A stretch of 8,217 nucleotides of DNA from Megasphaera sp. UBA5897 (GTDB lineage Bacteria > Bacillota > Negativicutes > Veillonellales > Megasphaeraceae): NCBI GenBank assembly GCA_002431345.1, contig DJEN01000099.1:1-8217 (forward strand). Reading direction: 5' to 3'. The notes below the pieces were generated by a model. That model saw only the letters and a program-made list of their open reading frames with translations, was not told the origin of the DNA and did no database searches. Both the position numbers and the translations under genes were made by a program. Positions 6,827 to 8,217 of the stretch are shown here, one piece after another. Numbering within the stretch: the first letter of the stretch is position 1; every line of letters begins with the position of its first letter.

Positions 6827-7399
6827 CTACCTCACGGTCGTTAATTTAAACGACTTAGTCTTATTAATATTTTCAAATACCGTCTCTATCGTTACGCCAT
6901 CATCTTTAAACATGACTTTCCACCAATATGTATAATCTGCTGTGACTACAGCACCGGCTGGGGGCGAGGTGTCAAAAACAATAAAACCGTTATTTGTCGT
7001 ATACGCTTCTGCTTTTTGTTTGGTACCATTTACATATACGCTAACATTTTCAATGTATTCCACCGGCTCTATATAGTCACCCATCACCATAACTGCCTGG
7101 TATTTACCCGGTGACACAGCAGACAGCCGCACGCCTTTTGCTTCATGGTCTTCCGGATCGAGCCATAAAAAGGGCTCAAAAGCACCCTTAACGAGTGCCA
7201 CAAACCCCAACAGTTTTCGGTATTCTTCATTTGTTAAATAGGAGAATTTAGTTTCTATCGTCCAATTCGGCAGCAGCAGGTTAGTCATGGTACGCACTTT
7301 ACCGCTTCCCGACGTTTGCACTTCTGTATCCCATTTCATCGCTTTAGTGCTGGACCAGCTAAGCGTATTCAATTCGATAGGAAATTTACGTATACTCAT
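6827..7399 (-). CDS. DUF2460-like distal tail protein
   Basis: A 190-residue protein in the place of lambda M and GTA g12. Residues 1-80 (FPIELNTLSWSST, NWTIETKFSYLTNEEYRKLL, then FEPFLWLDPED) follow the DUF2460 pattern of a W-x-v core, a strand-helix region and a Gly/Phe-rich F-L-f-D-P-x-D motif. The C-terminal half (ENVSVYVNGTKQKAEAYTT, GFIVFDTSPPAGAVVTADY) matches the second family segment. The ending segment WWKVMFKDDGVTIE corresponds to the usual pVRFdxD motif. DUF2460 proteins form the hexameric ring at the end of the tail tube where the tip attaches. ATG 7397-7399 overlaps the tape-measure TAA as TAATG, preceded by a G-rich site (GGGGG, seven bases away). Four bases separate its TAG from the hub gene. 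No Fe-S or enzymatic motif is seen. Confidence 0.85.
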   Translation of the reverse strand: MSIRKFPIELNTLSWSSTKAMKWDTEVQTSGSGKVRTMTNLLLPNWTIETKFSYLTNEEYRKLLGFVALVKGAFEPFLWLDPEDHEAKGVRLSAVSPGKYQAVMVMGDYIEPVEYIENVSVYVNGTKQKAEAYTTNNGFIVFDTSPPAGAVVTADYTYWWKVMFKDDGVTIETVFENINKTKSFKLTTVR

Positions 7400-8217
7400 T
7401 AGAATACCCCCGCTTCCGTAGCAAAGTTTCGCTCTGTATCAAACAAAGCTTGCCGTATTGTGTCCAATCCACCATTTCGCAGGAAATCCGTAAAGGACGA
7501 TGCATCAATAGCATGCACAGATAAGGATACTTGATTGACTTGCTGATTATCATTGACAAGGCCTAATTGTTCGAACTTATCTCGTGACAATGGTAATACA
7601 GCTTCATCGTGATGCCCTTCGCCAATCATGGCAATAGTTGCACCTGTCGTAATGCCTCCTGTTGCCAATTTCTTGCCGCTCCAAGAAGCACTAAGAGCCG
7701 TTTGTTTGTCCGTCCATAAGCCACTGTCTGCAGAACTTCCCATTCCTGCCGCAGCAGATGCAATTCCCATACTCATAGAGGCTGCCGTTCCTGCTGTCAT
7801 GAGGCCTGTTGCCAAAGCCGCCGAGCCCGGGTCCAAAACAAGCTTAAAGAACGCCGCCGGCCCCAACGCCGCAGCCATCGACGCCCCCTGCGCAGCGGTT
7901 TGCGCCGTTGCAGCTGATGCCTGTGATTTTGCCATGGCGTTATTGGTCAGCATGCCCGCCAACTGTTTGGCATAAAACTCAACAACAACCTGAATCATGG
8001 ATTTGCCCAACGCCGTAAATGCCGAGCTCAGCGATTTGGTACCCATAATAAAATCTGTCATAGCTGTACTCAGACCGCTAAACGCTGTGCTATATAGGCT
8101 GGCAACCATTTGAGCCGTTGTTGCATTGGCCGCCAAAAACGTTTCCTGATACGTTTCCATCATTGCTTTTTGGGCTTCATAATCATTCAAACGAATCGCA
8201 TTGGAGTCAGATAAAAC
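7399..8217 (-). CDS. Tape measure protein, C-terminal part (partial at right edge)
   Basis: The frame is open to the right edge, giving 272 residues of the C-terminus. There is no credible start: the nearest candidate is a TTG at 8188-8190 with in-frame codons before it, so the N-terminus lies outside. The visible part starts with a helical stretch (DYEAQKAMMETYQETF). It continues with a long Ala/Ser/Met/Gly-rich segment over visible residues about 85-160, as in tape measures that hold hydrophobic or membrane-inserting parts. ATGGITTGATIAMIGEGHHDE then matches the conserved GGi...t.a.iGE.g.EavlPLs motif. The last 43 residues (IDASSFTDFLRNGGLDTIRQ, then FDTERNFATEAGVF) are typical of tape-measure ends in this tail type. 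It would set tail length and be ejected during infection. The TAA at 7399-7401 overlaps the next start. Confidence 0.88.
   Translation of the reverse strand, partial: VLSDSNAIRLNDYEAQKAMMETYQETFLAANATTAQMVASLYSTAFSGLSTAMTDFIMGTKSLSSAFTALGKSMIQVVVEFYAKQLAGMLTNNAMAKSQASAATAQTAAQGASMAAALGPAAFFKLVLDPGSAALATGLMTAGTAASMSMGIASAAAGMGSSADSGLWTDKQTALSASWSGKKLATGGITTGATIAMIGEGHHDEAVLPLSRDKFEQLGLVNDNQQVNQVSLSVHAIDASSFTDFLRNGGLDTIRQALFDTERNFATEAGVF

Noticed and set aside
7628..7975. Plus-strand open frame of 115 residues rich in Ala, Val and Pro.
   Set aside because: It is antisense to the Ala/Gly/Met-rich part of the tape measure protein, whose GC-rich codons give an open reverse frame by chance.
7399..8190. 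A complete 263-residue tape-measure gene starting at 8190.
   Set aside because: The codon at 8188-8190 is TTG without a binding site, and the frame continues in-frame to the window edge (VLSDSNAIR before it). The gene is cut by the window and does not start here.
1..8217. Promoters, terminators, tRNAs, CRISPR, insertion sequences or attachment sites.
   Set aside because: Gaps between genes are at most 12 nt, no hairpin plus T-run was found between genes, and no spaced direct repeats or terminal inverted repeats with a transposase were seen.

Overview
The window is a slice of a siphophage-type tail operon, either a prophage or a phage genome, and every supported gene lies on the minus strand. 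Reading from the right edge to the left edge, in the direction of transcription, the genes are: the C-terminal end of a tape measure protein (7399-8217, continuing beyond the window); a DUF2460-type distal tail protein (6827-7399); a DUF2163/gpL-type baseplate hub protein (6238-6822); an NlpC/P60 cell-wall peptidase (5798-6241); a 1352-residue lambda-J-like tail tip and host-specificity protein (1740-5798); a 65-residue small protein of unknown role (1539-1736); and a long tail fibre/collar protein (1526 to the left edge, open at the window end).

Coding density is essentially complete. Genes abut or overlap (TAATG at 7399, a 4-nt gap at 6823-6826, ATGA at 6238-6241, TAATG at 5798, a 3-nt gap at 1737-1739, a 12-nt gap at 1527-1538). 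This implies one late-gene transcript with translational coupling. I see no intergenic space over 12 nt and no internal promoter, terminator, tRNA, CRISPR array, insertion sequence, integrase or attachment site. The longest stretch without a gene on the plus strand is the whole window; the plus-strand open frames are shadows of the minus-strand genes.

Functionally these proteins would form the distal end of a flexible tail. The tape measure sets tail length and fills the tube. The DUF2460 protein joins the tube to the tip. The DUF2163 protein forms the hub. The peptidase opens the peptidoglycan locally. The J-like protein forms the tip spike with a C-terminal receptor-binding part. The fibre protein contributes a coiled-coil shaft and a collar/gp10-like C-terminal domain. 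The order (tape measure, DUF2460, DUF2163, NlpC/P60, J/megatron) is that of the Rhodobacter gene transfer agent genes g11-g15 and runs parallel to lambda H-M-L-K-(I)-J, but no separate gpI gene is present.

Host: moderate-to-low GC, strong Shine-Dalgarno sites and the protein style suggest a Bacillota host. My impression from memory is Negativicutes (Veillonella/Megasphaera/Selenomonas-like), but nothing in the window proves this. No undescribed defence or mobile system was found. The points most worth a second look are local base-composition breaks that suggest module exchange in the J-like tip and in the fibre, an (AT)7 tract inside the J-like gene, the absence of the usual C-terminal cysteines in the hub protein, and the unassigned 65-residue gene between J and the fibre.
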